From Paenibacillus pasadenensis (lineage in GTDB: Bacteria > Bacillota > Bacilli > Paenibacillales > Paenibacillaceae), in the NCBI RefSeq assembly GCF_023715725.1, contig NZ_JAMBOT010000001.1:682001-746000 (forward strand): a stretch of 64,000 nucleotides of DNA, written 5' to 3'. The translations under genes were made by a program, and so were the position numbers. Of this stretch, positions 35,886 to 44,272 are shown piece after piece (the first letter of the stretch is position 1; each line of letters opens with the position of its first letter). A model generated the notes under the pieces. The model made no database searches, was not told where the DNA came from, and saw only the letters and a program-made list of their open reading frames with translations.

Positions 35886-37700
35886 TTAGGTTTTGCCGAA
35901 CGAAACAATTGTACCATCAGGTGCAATATCTACATATTTCCCATTCTTTTTGTAACGAATAGTTCCCTCTACTGCTCCTGAAACTGAGCTTTTAGTCGAA
36001 CCTTTTTTCGCAGTTCTAGCAAACTCTTCAGCTTTTCTTACGTACTGTTCTAACGTTTCCGCTCCTACAGATGCGCCGTGTTTTTTGAAATGATATTCAG
36101 CAGAATCTTCTACTTTGTCGAAGCTTCCCTTGTTCCATTTAGTTAAATCACAATTATGAACCCAAATTCCAAGATTTGATACAAAGTAAGAATGAAAATC
36201 GGCTACCTCAAAATTATAAACCGTTGCTTCACGAGGCTCTTTCTTAATCTTATCTATCGCAAGTGTAGCCCCACCACTGGTGACAAGTAAATCGCCAACT
36301 TTTAAATCTTTTACTTCTGTCCATCCCTTGCCATCAAGCCAGAAAGGATGTTCAGCCGTAGCCTCAATGACTTCATCACCAATGTAAACCTTATAAATTT
36401 CATCAGTCTGTTTCTGGAACAACCCCACGACTTCCTTGTAAGCCACTTCTCCAGTCTCATCAGACTTGGCGAGTACCTTATCCCCTACCTCAATTTCCTC
36501 GATAGGTTTCTCCCCTTCGTCTGTCAACACTTTAGTCCCTGCTGTAAAGCAGTTACATGCTTTTAGAAGTTTGCCAGCTTTTAAGCGACCTAAAGTGGCT
36601 AATTCTGCACCCCATAACACACCATCAACGAAGTCTGGAAAACCCGCTGCAATCTGTCCACTCACATAATCTTTTTTAGCACGAGTTTTCAATATTTCTT
36701 GGGTCTCGTTACTCAAACTGTAGAAATAGTCATTATCCCCAGCAAGCCAACGAACGTAGGAATAATCCTCCTTATACCTAGTCCAGTAGTTTGAAAAACA
36801 TTTTTTACCATATAATGTAACTCCATCTTCTGACTTAGACAAATACCCAATTGCCTGTTCTTTCCAAATAACTTGCCTTCCCATAAAATTAGAATCTTTG
36901 CCTAAATAGATACTGTCAGGCGAACTGCATTCTCCAGGCTGAGAATATCTCCCATCTATTGACACACAAAAATTCCCTGTAGGATCTGTTAAATTTACAG
37001 GATTATTATTTACATAGGAATATAAATTGAGTGTTAAAGGCGACTGGGCACTCCCCTCATAAGTATCCGCACTCGTAAATCTTCCCGCGTTACTATCGTA
37101 CCAGCGAGCTTTGTAATCCATCAGGCCCGTTTTAGGGTCAACGGTTTGGCCGGTATATCCAATGGTGTTGTACTCCGCCGTCATCGGTGTCATCAGACCG
37201 CCGAAGGCGTCATACCGGTATTGCTCCAGCGTTTCGCCGTTGCGGTCCGTCAGATGAGTCACGCTGCCGAGATGATCGTTCAAATAATACGTAAAGTCTC
37301 CGCGCAGCATTCCCCTTACCGGAGCTTCGCTTTGTTTAATCGGCGACTCCTCGTCAAGCACGTTCCATCCGTTGTTGCGGTACGATTTGCGGGACAAAAC
37401 CTGACCGTTCGCCTCGTAATATTGAGCAATCGGCTCCAAATCCGCGCCGTATTCCTTCATGATCGTTAAGCCGTCATTCAGGTAATACATCTGATCCTCA
37501 AGCAAAACCGGATCTTCCGTTAAAGCTTCTTCGGGAGAAACCGGATCTCCGTAAGTGATATCCGTTACTCTCTCCGCCTCAAGCAGCGCCGGCTGCTGAC
37601 GCGGATCGGGGTAGCTTTCCTTACGGCCTATTTTTTGCTGGAAAGCGTCATACTCGTAGTCGACCTTGGAACCGTCCTCGTATAACACTTGCTCCAACAT
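35886..37700 (-). CDS. RHS repeat-associated core, Hint domain and C-terminal toxin (3' part of a frameshifted gene)
   Basis: 604-codon ORF forming the 3' end of an RHS/WapA-type polymorphic toxin. It contains YD repeats and the RHS core (YYLNDHLGSVTHLTDRNG, about residue 138; RFTSADTYEG and NNPVNLTDPTGN, about 207-242). A pre-toxin linker follows. Next comes a Hint autoprotease (about 386-517) beginning CFTAGTKVLTDEGEKPIEEI, with TAEHPFW inside and ending VHNC. The last 87 residues form the toxin, with AEYHFKKHGASVG and a C-terminal KYVDIAPDGTIVSFGK. They are suggestive of a small BECR-type ribonuclease, an inference from the pattern only. The ORF continues, after a frameshift, the upstream RHS ORF and may not be translated by itself. 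Confidence 0.75.
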   Translation of the reverse strand: MLEQVLYEDGSKVDYEYDAFQQKIGRKESYPDPRQQPALLEAERVTDITYGDPVSPEEALTEDPVLLEDQMYYLNDGLTIMKEYGADLEPIAQYYEANGQVLSRKSYRNNGWNVLDEESPIKQSEAPVRGMLRGDFTYYLNDHLGSVTHLTDRNGETLEQYRYDAFGGLMTPMTAEYNTIGYTGQTVDPKTGLMDYKARWYDSNAGRFTSADTYEGSAQSPLTLNLYSYVNNNPVNLTDPTGNFCVSIDGRYSQPGECSSPDSIYLGKDSNFMGRQVIWKEQAIGYLSKSEDGVTLYGKKCFSNYWTRYKEDYSYVRWLAGDNDYFYSLSNETQEILKTRAKKDYVSGQIAAGFPDFVDGVLWGAELATLGRLKAGKLLKACNCFTAGTKVLTDEGEKPIEEIEVGDKVLAKSDETGEVAYKEVVGLFQKQTDEIYKVYIGDEVIEATAEHPFWLDGKGWTEVKDLKVGDLLVTSGGATLAIDKIKKEPREATVYNFEVADFHSYFVSNLGIWVHNCDLTKWNKGSFDKVEDSAEYHFKKHGASVGAETLEQYVRKAEEFARTAKKGSTKSSVSGAVEGTIRYKKNGKYVDIAPDGTIVSFGKT

Positions 37701-38605
37701 GCGTTACTGTTATATGAATATTGAATTAGCCCTTGCTTGCCTCTCTCTTGAATCAGGTTGCCGTTTGCATCATAGGTAAACGACTCTTCTCCAGCGCTGA
37801 GCATACGTCCGGCCGCATCATAGTCGTAGGCTATCGTTTTGCCGTCTGTAGACATTGTACTGCGATTGCCGTCCGCATCGTACGTATAGCTGACCTCGCT
37901 AGCCGGAGCAACCATGGAGTCACGGTAAGAGAATTCAGAACCGTTGCGGTACTGCTGCTTAAACGGCAGATCATACGTGTCCAAAATATCCGTATCTTTG
38001 GCCTTCGGATATTGAACCTGCTCAATCCGGTTCAACACGTCGTAGGCATACGTGGTAATGGCTCCGTCTTCTTCCTTTTTCTCTACGATATTGCCTGCCG
38101 CATCGTACTTGTAGTCCAATCGGCTTTGCGTCCGTTCGCCCGCATGGTCGATACGGACGAGCTGCAGATTTTCGTTGTACGCATATTCAGACTGAATTCC
38201 ATTAGGACGGTCAACTTTAGTCATCAGTCCGCGCGAATCATATTCAAACGTCGTTTTAAAGCCATCCGGATCCGTAAATTCTTTAATCTGATTGAGCAGA
38301 TCGTAGACGTACTCCTGCGTATTCCCCTCGGGATCGGTTACTTTGGTCCGGTTGCCCCGCTCGTCGTATTGAAATTGAACCGTTTTGTCCCAGGTCGCGT
38401 TCTGCATACTGAAGATGCGGCCCATGGAATCATAGTCAAAGATTTGTTTGTTTTTTGTTGTCGTTGCCTCTATCAACTGACCAAGCGAATCGTAACGGTA
38501 GGTGAACACCTCGCCGTCCGGCATTCTTTTTTCAGTCATGAGTCCGCGCAAATCATAGTCGTAGGTCGTGCGTTTGCCAAGGGCGTCCATATAAATAAAT
38601 ACCAA
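37628..38605 (-). pseudogene. 5'-truncated RHS repeat fragment, frameshifted into the Hint-toxin ORF
   Basis: 325 codons of YD/RHS repeats (DALGKRTTYDYDLRGLMTEK, YDADGNRSTMSTDGKT and others). There is no signal peptide, secretion domain or convincing start: the frame opens at a TTG without a ribosome binding site, right beside the terminator of the PKS operon. At about 37700-37710 the frame shifts: YSYNSN runs into ACWSKC and stops, while the next frame continues MLEQVLYEDGSKVDYEYDAF without a break. Adding one base in AACAGTAACGCATG would restore one RHS frame. It is therefore the remnant tail of a large RHS gene. Confidence 0.8.
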
Positions 38606-38621
38606 CTCGTTAACCTGGAAT

Positions 38622-38666
38622 TTCTTATAAAAACAAAATCACCTCCCCCAAAGGGAAGGTGATTTT
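38622..38666 (-). terminator. Terminator of the PKS-NRPS operon
   Basis: AAAATCACCT / AGGTGATTTT hairpin with CCC/GGG continuation, followed on the minus strand by GTTTTTAT. It lies 41 bases after the FabI-like gene stop and marks the 3' end of the biosynthetic operon. Confidence 0.9.
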
Positions 38667-38706
38667 CCGCTCATTCTCATAATCGCTGGACATGCCATGC
38701 CGCAAC

Positions 38707-39468
38707 TCAACCCAAAACATTAAACCCCGCATCCACATGCAGCACTTCGCCTGTAATCCCTCTCGCCAAGCGGCTTAACAGAAACATCGTTGCGTCGCCG
38801 ACTTCGTCTTGGCTGACGTTGCGGCGCAGAGGCGCCCGGCGTTCGACGTCAGCCTGCAGCTCGTGAAAGTCCGCAATAGCGGACGATGCGGAGGTCAGCA
38901 CCGGCCCGCTGGAGACGGCATTTACGCGGATGCCGCGCCGTCCCAAATCCTCCGCCAAATACCGCACGTTCGCTTCCAACGCCGCCTTGGCGACACCCAT
39001 GACATGATAGTTTTTGACGACGCGGGTGGAGCCCAGGTAGGTTTGGGTAACGATGCTCCCGCCCTCTGTCATTAATTCGCAAGCTTGCTTCGCCAGAGCA
39101 ACGAGCGAGTAGGCGCTGGCATTTTGAGCTAGAAGATATCCATCCCGCGTCGTATCTATGAACTCCCCTTCCAGACGATCCGCAAAAGCTATCGAATGGA
39201 CAAGACCATGAACCGTTCCAGCGTGCTCTTTAATCTCCCGAAACGCAGTCTCGATGCTTCTGTCATCCAAAATATCACAATGAACGACAGCTGCTGCATC
39301 CATATCGGATTCCTTGAGCAGCTTCGTTATTTTTCTTAGTGATTTGTCTCTATTATATGTAAGAACTAGCTTGGCGCCTTCTCTGTGCAGGGCTTTCACC
39401 ACGCCCCAAGCTATACTTTTTTCGTTGCAGACGCCTGTGACTACGATCGTTTGATCTTTCAGCAGCAT
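38707..39468 (-). CDS. FabI-type enoyl-ACP reductase in the biosynthetic operon
   Basis: 253-residue SDR-fold enoyl-ACP reductase. I chose the ATG at 39468, eight bases after GGAGG. FabI hallmarks are TGVCNEKSIAWG (cofactor loop, about residues 10-21), SIAFAD, and the catalytic Y-x6-K pair in TYLGSTRVVKNYHVMGVAKA with the additional upstream Tyr. This is the NADH/NADPH FabI architecture, not a PKS ER domain and not FMN-dependent FabK. As the last gene of a PKS operon it could reduce an intermediate in trans, or be a resistant copy of the housekeeping target. The BatG FabI isozyme of kalimantacin producers is the precedent for the latter. Nothing in the sequence decides between the two. Confidence 0.85.
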   Translation of the reverse strand: MLLKDQTIVVTGVCNEKSIAWGVVKALHREGAKLVLTYNRDKSLRKITKLLKESDMDAAAVVHCDILDDRSIETAFREIKEHAGTVHGLVHSIAFADRLEGEFIDTTRDGYLLAQNASAYSLVALAKQACELMTEGGSIVTQTYLGSTRVVKNYHVMGVAKAALEANVRYLAEDLGRRGIRVNAVSSGPVLTSASSAIADFHELQADVERRAPLRRNVSQDEVGDATMFLLSRLARGITGEVLHVDAGFNVLG

Positions 39469-39504
39469 GATGGATACCTCCATACCAAATACAAAAATAA
39501 TGAA

Positions 39505-40224
39505 TTACGGCAGCAGCAGCACCTGATCCAACAAGGGAAGCATTCCTTCCAGCTCTTCCATACTCAGCTCCCTGAATACCGGCATGGTCTCGTTAAACGC
39601 ACACACCGCCATAGGATGAAAGTCGTCTGCAAAGAGCTGCTGAACGTACACCTCCGGCACGTCGGCTCCCTTTACATCAACGCTCACTTTTCCATCCGCA
39701 GCGATGGTAAAAGAAAATGAATCAAGCGGAATGGACAAACCTTTGCCTACCGCCTTGATATAACTCTCTTTTAGCGTCCATAGCTGATAAAAGAATCTAA
39801 GCTGTTCCTGTTCGGGCAGGCTCGTTAACGCAGCATACTCCTCAGGCGCAAAAAAACGCTCTGCGATGGATATATCAATCGGTTTGATACGCTCGACATC
39901 GACGCCAACCGGACTGTCGCCAAAAGCGCAGACGACCCAGCTTCCGGCATGCGATACGTTAAAATGGCAGTCCGCAGCAGGAGGGCTTAGCATTGGCTTG
40001 CCATAAGCATTTTTAACAAAAACAAGCTCATCGTTCGGGATACGCAGTTGCTGGCGCACAGCAAGCCTCGCCAATATTTCGCCAGTTAAGGAACGATAGG
40101 CGTCAATCGGCTTACGGTACCGGCCGGCAGCCTCCCTTCTCTCTGCCGACACATAGTTCAGCAGAACAGGGTAAAGCGCTGCAGCCTTTCTCTCGTCCAG
40201 CTGCAGCATGTAAACCTCAATCAC
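39505..40224 (-). CDS. Sfp-type 4'-phosphopantetheinyl transferase
   Basis: 239-residue PPTase that activates carrier proteins by attaching the phosphopantetheine arm of CoA to the conserved Ser. Motifs NVSHAGSWVVCAFG, PVGVDVERI and WTLKESYIKAVGKGL are those of the Sfp/Gsp group. It begins at GTG, whose bases overlap the AT stop (GTGA). It is presumably dedicated to the nearby PKS-NRPS carrier domains and the discrete ACP. Confidence 0.94.
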   Translation of the reverse strand: MIEVYMLQLDERKAAALYPVLLNYVSAERREAAGRYRKPIDAYRSLTGEILARLAVRQQLRIPNDELVFVKNAYGKPMLSPPAADCHFNVSHAGSWVVCAFGDSPVGVDVERIKPIDISIAERFFAPEEYAALTSLPEQEQLRFFYQLWTLKESYIKAVGKGLSIPLDSFSFTIAADGKVSVDVKGADVPEVYVQQLFADDFHPMAVCAFNETMPVFRELSMEELEGMLPLLDQVLLLP

Positions 40225-41504
40225 GAGATTTTTTCAGCTGTGCGCGAAGGCGACAGGTAGTCGCTTAACTCATAATACGTGCCTGTCTCGTCTATGATCT
40301 GATGGAACCAGCGCGACTGCTCTTCCTCGGTAACCTGTTTTGTATCAAGGATAACTTTCAGCAGATCGAGAGACTGTCTCATTTCAGCCAGACTCGGCTT
40401 GGAGCCTGTCTCTTCCAGACGGTCTTGAATCTCCTGAATCGCGCGGTACGACTTCACTACCTTCTCCTGGTACACCTCGTTGTCCCAATTGCGGTTCGGC
40501 GTTGCTACCGCTGCTGCCATCGAGCGCGTGACGATTGTCGGGATATGTTTGCGCAGACCCGGATAAGCGGAAAGGATTTGCTCGATTTTTTTGCGGTCCT
40601 CTTTGGCGCCATAGCAGAGAGCCTCGATTCCGTCCACATTCGCCTTCACCATATTGGTAAGGACGTTTTTCGGCCCCATCTCGATCGCCAGCGTAACGCC
40701 TTTATGCTTAAAATAGTTCATCGTCCGCTCCCACTGGACAGGCTGCGTCAGATGAAGCCCGAGGTTATGAGCGACTTTGTCCGGGTGTGCCGTCGGCTCG
40801 GCGTTCCGGTTGGTGATGACCGGGTATTTGAAAAAGCCGTACGGAAGCCGGTTCAGCTTATCCAGCAGCTTGTCCGCCATCGGCTGCATGTAGCTGCAAT
40901 GAAACGGAGCGCTGGCAAGCAGCGGCGTCGCCAAACCGCCATGATTAGCCAGGCGGTCCTCCAGCTCCATAACGGCATCGCTGTCGCCGGATATTGCGGT
41001 CTGGTTCGGCGAGTTGTAACACGACACCCACACCTGTCTGCCGTCCTGCATCATCGCTTGGCATTCCTGCTCAACCAGCTTGCGGTCGACGCCGTCGACG
41101 ATGGACATAGCGCCGACACCGCTTGCCGCAACCTCGTCAGTCAGCTGGCCCCGCTCATGGAGCAGCTGCACCGCGTCGGCAAAACGAATCGCTCCCGCGC
41201 ATGTAAAAGCGGCATATTCCCCGAGGCTGTGGCCCGCGAGAAATTGCGGCACAATGCCAAGCTCCTGCATGTAAACGCGGAAGCTGGCAACGCTTGATAC
41301 AAGAATGGCGGGCTGAGAGTTTTTTGCTTTGGACAGCTCGGAGAGCGGCCCGTCAAAACAAAGCTTCGCCAAATCGTACCCGAGCACGTCGCTCGCTTCC
41401 TGGAACGTTTGTTTTACGATCTCATATTGGTCGTACAGACCTTTGGACATACCTACGAAATGGGAGCCTTGACCCGGGAACAAAAACGCCATTTTCTCCA
41501 TCAT
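40221..41504 (-). CDS. Discrete (trans-acting) acyltransferase
   Basis: 427-residue free-standing acyltransferase that loads extender units onto the AT-less PKS modules. It starts behind AGGAGG. The FabD-like fold shows FPGQGSHFVGM (residues 9-19), the active-site GHSLGEY (Ser93) and the catalytic His202 in SAPFHCSYM, a malonyl-type signature. About 110 residues follow the AT core (RNWDNEVYQEKVVKSYRAI and onwards), longer than simple FabD. It is the only AT seen in 25 kb of PKS-NRPS genes. Because the operon also makes a hydroxy/methoxymalonyl-ACP, this AT may, like ZmaF of zwittermicin, accept an ACP-bound unit; that is inference. Confidence 0.92.
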   Translation of the reverse strand: MMEKMAFLFPGQGSHFVGMSKGLYDQYEIVKQTFQEASDVLGYDLAKLCFDGPLSELSKAKNSQPAILVSSVASFRVYMQELGIVPQFLAGHSLGEYAAFTCAGAIRFADAVQLLHERGQLTDEVAASGVGAMSIVDGVDRKLVEQECQAMMQDGRQVWVSCYNSPNQTAISGDSDAVMELEDRLANHGGLATPLLASAPFHCSYMQPMADKLLDKLNRLPYGFFKYPVITNRNAEPTAHPDKVAHNLGLHLTQPVQWERTMNYFKHKGVTLAIEMGPKNVLTNMVKANVDGIEALCYGAKEDRKKIEQILSAYPGLRKHIPTIVTRSMAAAVATPNRNWDNEVYQEKVVKSYRAIQEIQDRLEETGSKPSLAEMRQSLDLLKVILDTKQVTEEEQSRWFHQIIDETGTYYELSDYLSPSRTAEKIS

Positions 41505-41538
41505 GAATTCCTCCTATATCGTATTAAGCCCTTTATCG

Positions 41539-42609
41539 TTAAACGCGGCTGATTAAAGTCAAATAATCCGGAACGTTTTGAACATAAGCGGCATCATGCT
41601 CCAAAATAATAAGTCCGTCGTTCTGCTCTATTTCCTTGAATCCGGCAAACTTGTAGGTCAGCATCATCATCCGGTTGCGGTCGGTCGGCACAAACTCGGC
41701 ACAGAGCACAGCCCCCGCATCACGCGCCTTGGCGGCGACATAGTTCAGCATGATGCTGCCGACTCCTCTGGACATTACGCGGCACGACATTAACAACAGC
41801 TTCAGCGTCCAAACCTTTTCATTACAGGCGATAAGCGTTAAGCCGATTTTGCCGTAGGTGCCGTATTTGTCCTCCAATTCGGAGATAAGCAGCAGATGAT
41901 CCGGCGAATGGCGGAATGCATCCAGCTCCTCGTAGGAGTAGGTGTAGCCCGTCGCATTCAGCTGATGGGTTCTCACCGTGAGCTCCTCCGCCCGTTTCAA
42001 ATCATCCTCGTCCACGCGGGAAACGCTGAACACCATGTTCAGCGAGGCAAGGAATTCCTCCTGCGAGCCGTCAAAGCTTGTTTCCACCTCGTTCCGCACA
42101 ATATCGCTCATGTACAGCTGTCTGCGGTTGCGGGAGTCTTCTGTTATAAAAGTCGGGTTTAAAGCCGGCATATCGAGCAGCTCATCCGTCAGCACCGCAT
42201 CAATGCAGAGCACATCGGGATGATTGAAGGTGACCTCCTCCCGCTCGAAAGGCTGATCGTCGATAAAAGCGATCGTGTCCATGCCGATGTTGATGGATTC
42301 CATAATGGTCTGGATCGACGCCGATTTGCGGCTCCAGTTAATTTGCGGATAAATGAAATAATCGCGAATGCCAAGCTCCTGCAGCTTCGCCATGGCGACA
42401 TCATGCTCGTTGCGGCTGGCGATGGATTGCAAAATGCCGCGCTCATCCAGCGTCTGAATGACATGTACGATATTGTCCCGCAGATGAACCGACGTATCTT
42501 CCATTAAAATGCCGTTCCATATCGTATGGTCCAAGTCCCACACGACGCATTTAATTTTGCGGCTGGAAATATCTTTTTTCTCCTCGACCTGGTACGACAC
42601 GGGCTTCAT
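41539..42609 (-). CDS. FkbH-like glyceryl-ACP synthase (HAD family)
   Basis: HAD-superfamily IIIC protein of the FkbH family, which dephosphorylates 1,3-bisphosphoglycerate and loads the glyceryl group on an ACP as the first step to methoxy- or hydroxymalonyl-ACP. Motif I is VVWDLDHTIWNG (DxDxT). The C-terminal half is a GNAT-like acyltransferase fold (LLMSCRVMSRGVGSIMLNYV). The ATG at 42609 directly abuts AAGGAG; a GTG three codons later (42600) has better spacing and may be the true start. It follows the acyl-CoA dehydrogenase gene at once, the ribosome binding site overlapping that stop codon. Confidence 0.9.
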   Translation of the reverse strand: MKPVSYQVEEKKDISSRKIKCVVWDLDHTIWNGILMEDTSVHLRDNIVHVIQTLDERGILQSIASRNEHDVAMAKLQELGIRDYFIYPQINWSRKSASIQTIMESINIGMDTIAFIDDQPFEREEVTFNHPDVLCIDAVLTDELLDMPALNPTFITEDSRNRRQLYMSDIVRNEVETSFDGSQEEFLASLNMVFSVSRVDEDDLKRAEELTVRTHQLNATGYTYSYEELDAFRHSPDHLLLISELEDKYGTYGKIGLTLIACNEKVWTLKLLLMSCRVMSRGVGSIMLNYVAAKARDAGAVLCAEFVPTDRNRMMMLTYKFAGFKEIEQNDGLIILEHDAAYVQNVPDYLTLISRV

Positions 42610-42613
42610 CTCC

Positions 42614-43786
42614 TTAGGAATGGACTGTTTCTGACGTCGGGCGGACAGGCCGGCGGCTCGTCGCAAACGTCTGCTCGGCTATGAGCATCTCATGCATCTG
42701 TGTCGTTCCCTCGATAATTTCATTGATTTTGGCATCCCGGAAGTAACGCTCGACGGGATAACCGTTATGGCAGCCGTTTGCGCCATGGATTTGCACGGTG
42801 TCATTCACAATTTTAGGCAGCATCGTCGAGGCAAAATATTTGGCCGTCCAGGTTTCCATAATGCTGTCCGGATCGCCAATATCCCGCAAATAACCGGCTT
42901 TGTAACAGAGCAGCCGCGCCGCATTCACCTGCACCGTCATTTCCGTAACCATCTTCTGAACGAGCTGGTTGTCCCGCAGCGGACGGCCGAACTGAATTCT
43001 GGAGCTGCCATAGTCCGCTGCCGCTTCCAGGCATGCCTGCGCAAGACCAACGCAGCCGCATGCGATTGTATAGCGGCCGTAATCGAGACACGGCAGCGCA
43101 ATATGCGTCAGTCCCATCCCGATCTGTCCCAGCAGATTGCCCTTTGGAATGCGGCAGTCGCTCATGACAACTTCCGCGATCATGGAGCCACGCGCGCCGA
43201 GCAGGCCCGACATCGGCAGCACCGTTAGCCCCGCCCGTTCGCGCTCCACAAGGAAAGCCGCAGCCTTTCCGTCGCATTTTGCAAAAATAAGAAACAGATC
43301 CGCAATTTGAGCGACAGTGATCCATTTTTTGCTGCCATTTAATATAAAGTCGTCCCCGTCAAGAACGGCCGTTGACTCAATGCTCTTGGCGTCGCTTCCC
43401 GCTCCAGGCTCCGTTAAGCCAAACGCAGCCAGCACGCTGCCGGTGGCGAGCTGGGGCAGCCAATAATTCCGCTGCAGCTCCGTTCCCCAGCGCAATATCG
43501 CCAGGGATACCATGCCGTGCACAGTCAGCAGGCTTCTGGCCGAGGAGCAGCCGCGCCCGATCTCCTCGTTCAGAATGCCGCAGGTCACATTGTCCAGTCC
43601 CATGCCGCCGTACTTTTCGGGAAGCATGGATCCAACGTAACCGGCTTTGATTATGCTTTCGAGCATATCCGGATGGATGCGCTCCTCGCGGTCATTGGCG
43701 TCAGCAAGCGGAATAATTTCGGTATCGGTAAACGCTCTGAATTGCTCCTGCCATTCCAGCTGCTCCGGCGTCAGCTCCAGCCTCAT
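42614..43786 (-). CDS. FkbI-like acyl-CoA dehydrogenase
   Basis: FAD-dependent acyl-CoA dehydrogenase of the type that oxidises the glyceryl-ACP intermediate in methoxy/hydroxymalonyl-ACP biosynthesis. I chose the ATG at 43786 (MRLELTPEQLEWQEQF, 390 residues), seven bases after GGGGG. Family signatures include FGLTEPGAGSDAKSIESTA (about 130), GSKKWITVAQIAD, a C-terminal QIHGANGCHNGYPVERYFRD, and DAKINEIIEGTTQMHEMLIA. It is flanked by the ACP and FkbH-like genes, which supports the role. Confidence 0.9.
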   Translation of the reverse strand: MRLELTPEQLEWQEQFRAFTDTEIIPLADANDREERIHPDMLESIIKAGYVGSMLPEKYGGMGLDNVTCGILNEEIGRGCSSARSLLTVHGMVSLAILRWGTELQRNYWLPQLATGSVLAAFGLTEPGAGSDAKSIESTAVLDGDDFILNGSKKWITVAQIADLFLIFAKCDGKAAAFLVERERAGLTVLPMSGLLGARGSMIAEVVMSDCRIPKGNLLGQIGMGLTHIALPCLDYGRYTIACGCVGLAQACLEAAADYGSSRIQFGRPLRDNQLVQKMVTEMTVQVNAARLLCYKAGYLRDIGDPDSIMETWTAKYFASTMLPKIVNDTVQIHGANGCHNGYPVERYFRDAKINEIIEGTTQMHEMLIAEQTFATSRRPVRPTSETVHS

Positions 43787-43808
43787 CGTCATTCCCCCGT
43801 TTCGTGGA

Positions 43809-44057
43809 CTAAGGTTGATCGACCGCGGTTTTGCCTTCAATAAGAGCAATCATCCGGTTAATCGTGCGAAAGTTGTCCAGATCCATATCCTTGCTGTCGA
43901 TGGTGAGCGCAAATTCCTTCTCCAGAAACATGACCAGCTGCATCGCAAACAGCGAATTCACAAAGCCAAGCGCGAAAATATCCTCATCATCCGCCAGCTC
44001 ATGCTTGCGGAAAAACCGCGACAGAAACTTTTTGATTTTCACTTTGTTTTCTTCCAT
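43809..44057 (-). CDS. Discrete ACP of the FkbJ type
   Basis: 82-residue acyl carrier protein starting at the ATG at 44057, ten bases after AAGGAG; a GTG three codons upstream is too close to that site. The phosphopantetheine Ser lies in ALGFVNSLFAMQLV (Ser35). The G-[LF]-V-N-S-L-F-A signature is that of FkbJ/Asm14-like carriers of glyceryl, hydroxymalonyl and methoxymalonyl units, and differs from the DSL of ordinary ACPs. It sits between the FkbI-like gene and a 167-bp inverted-repeat element. Confidence 0.92.
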   Translation of the reverse strand: MEENKVKIKKFLSRFFRKHELADDEDIFALGFVNSLFAMQLVMFLEKEFALTIDSKDMDLDNFRTINRMIALIEGKTAVDQP

Positions 44058-44100
44058 TGTTGACACGCTCCTTGTTGAGATGGGATGAGTTAAATTGTGA

Positions 44101-44267
44101 GTTCAAAAAGGTCGGCATTCAGCACCGAGAAGGTTGTGAGAACCTGAAGAAGGAGGAGCGGAATGTAGTCAAACCTACATGAGCACCGCATTTCGAAGGT
44201 GAACACAAGATTCGATGTCGAGTACGCATCCTGAGTTACTTCGTGATCAATGTCGGGCTTTTTGAAC
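44101..44267. repeat. 167-bp inverted-repeat element (MITE-like or structured intergenic repeat)
   Basis: The ends GTTCAAAAAGGTCGGCATT (44101-44119) and, on the other strand, GTTCAAAAAGCCCGACATT (from 44267) match at 16 of 19 positions. Inside are small hairpins: AGGTT-GTGAG-AACCT at 44131-44145 and ATGTAG-TCAAAC-CTACAT at 44163-44180. No ORF of its own is present. It begins six bases beyond the FkbK-like stop and fills most of the 215-base gap in an otherwise tightly packed operon. It looks like a non-autonomous mobile or structured repeat; I believe similar elements recur in Paenibacillus genomes but could not verify this. Confidence 0.65.
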
Positions 44268-44272
44268 AACCT

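Noticed and set aside
35886-38605. RHS gene as part of the biosynthetic cluster
   Set aside because: A strong terminator separates it from the operon, its composition differs, and RHS-Hint toxins belong to contact-dependent competition systems.
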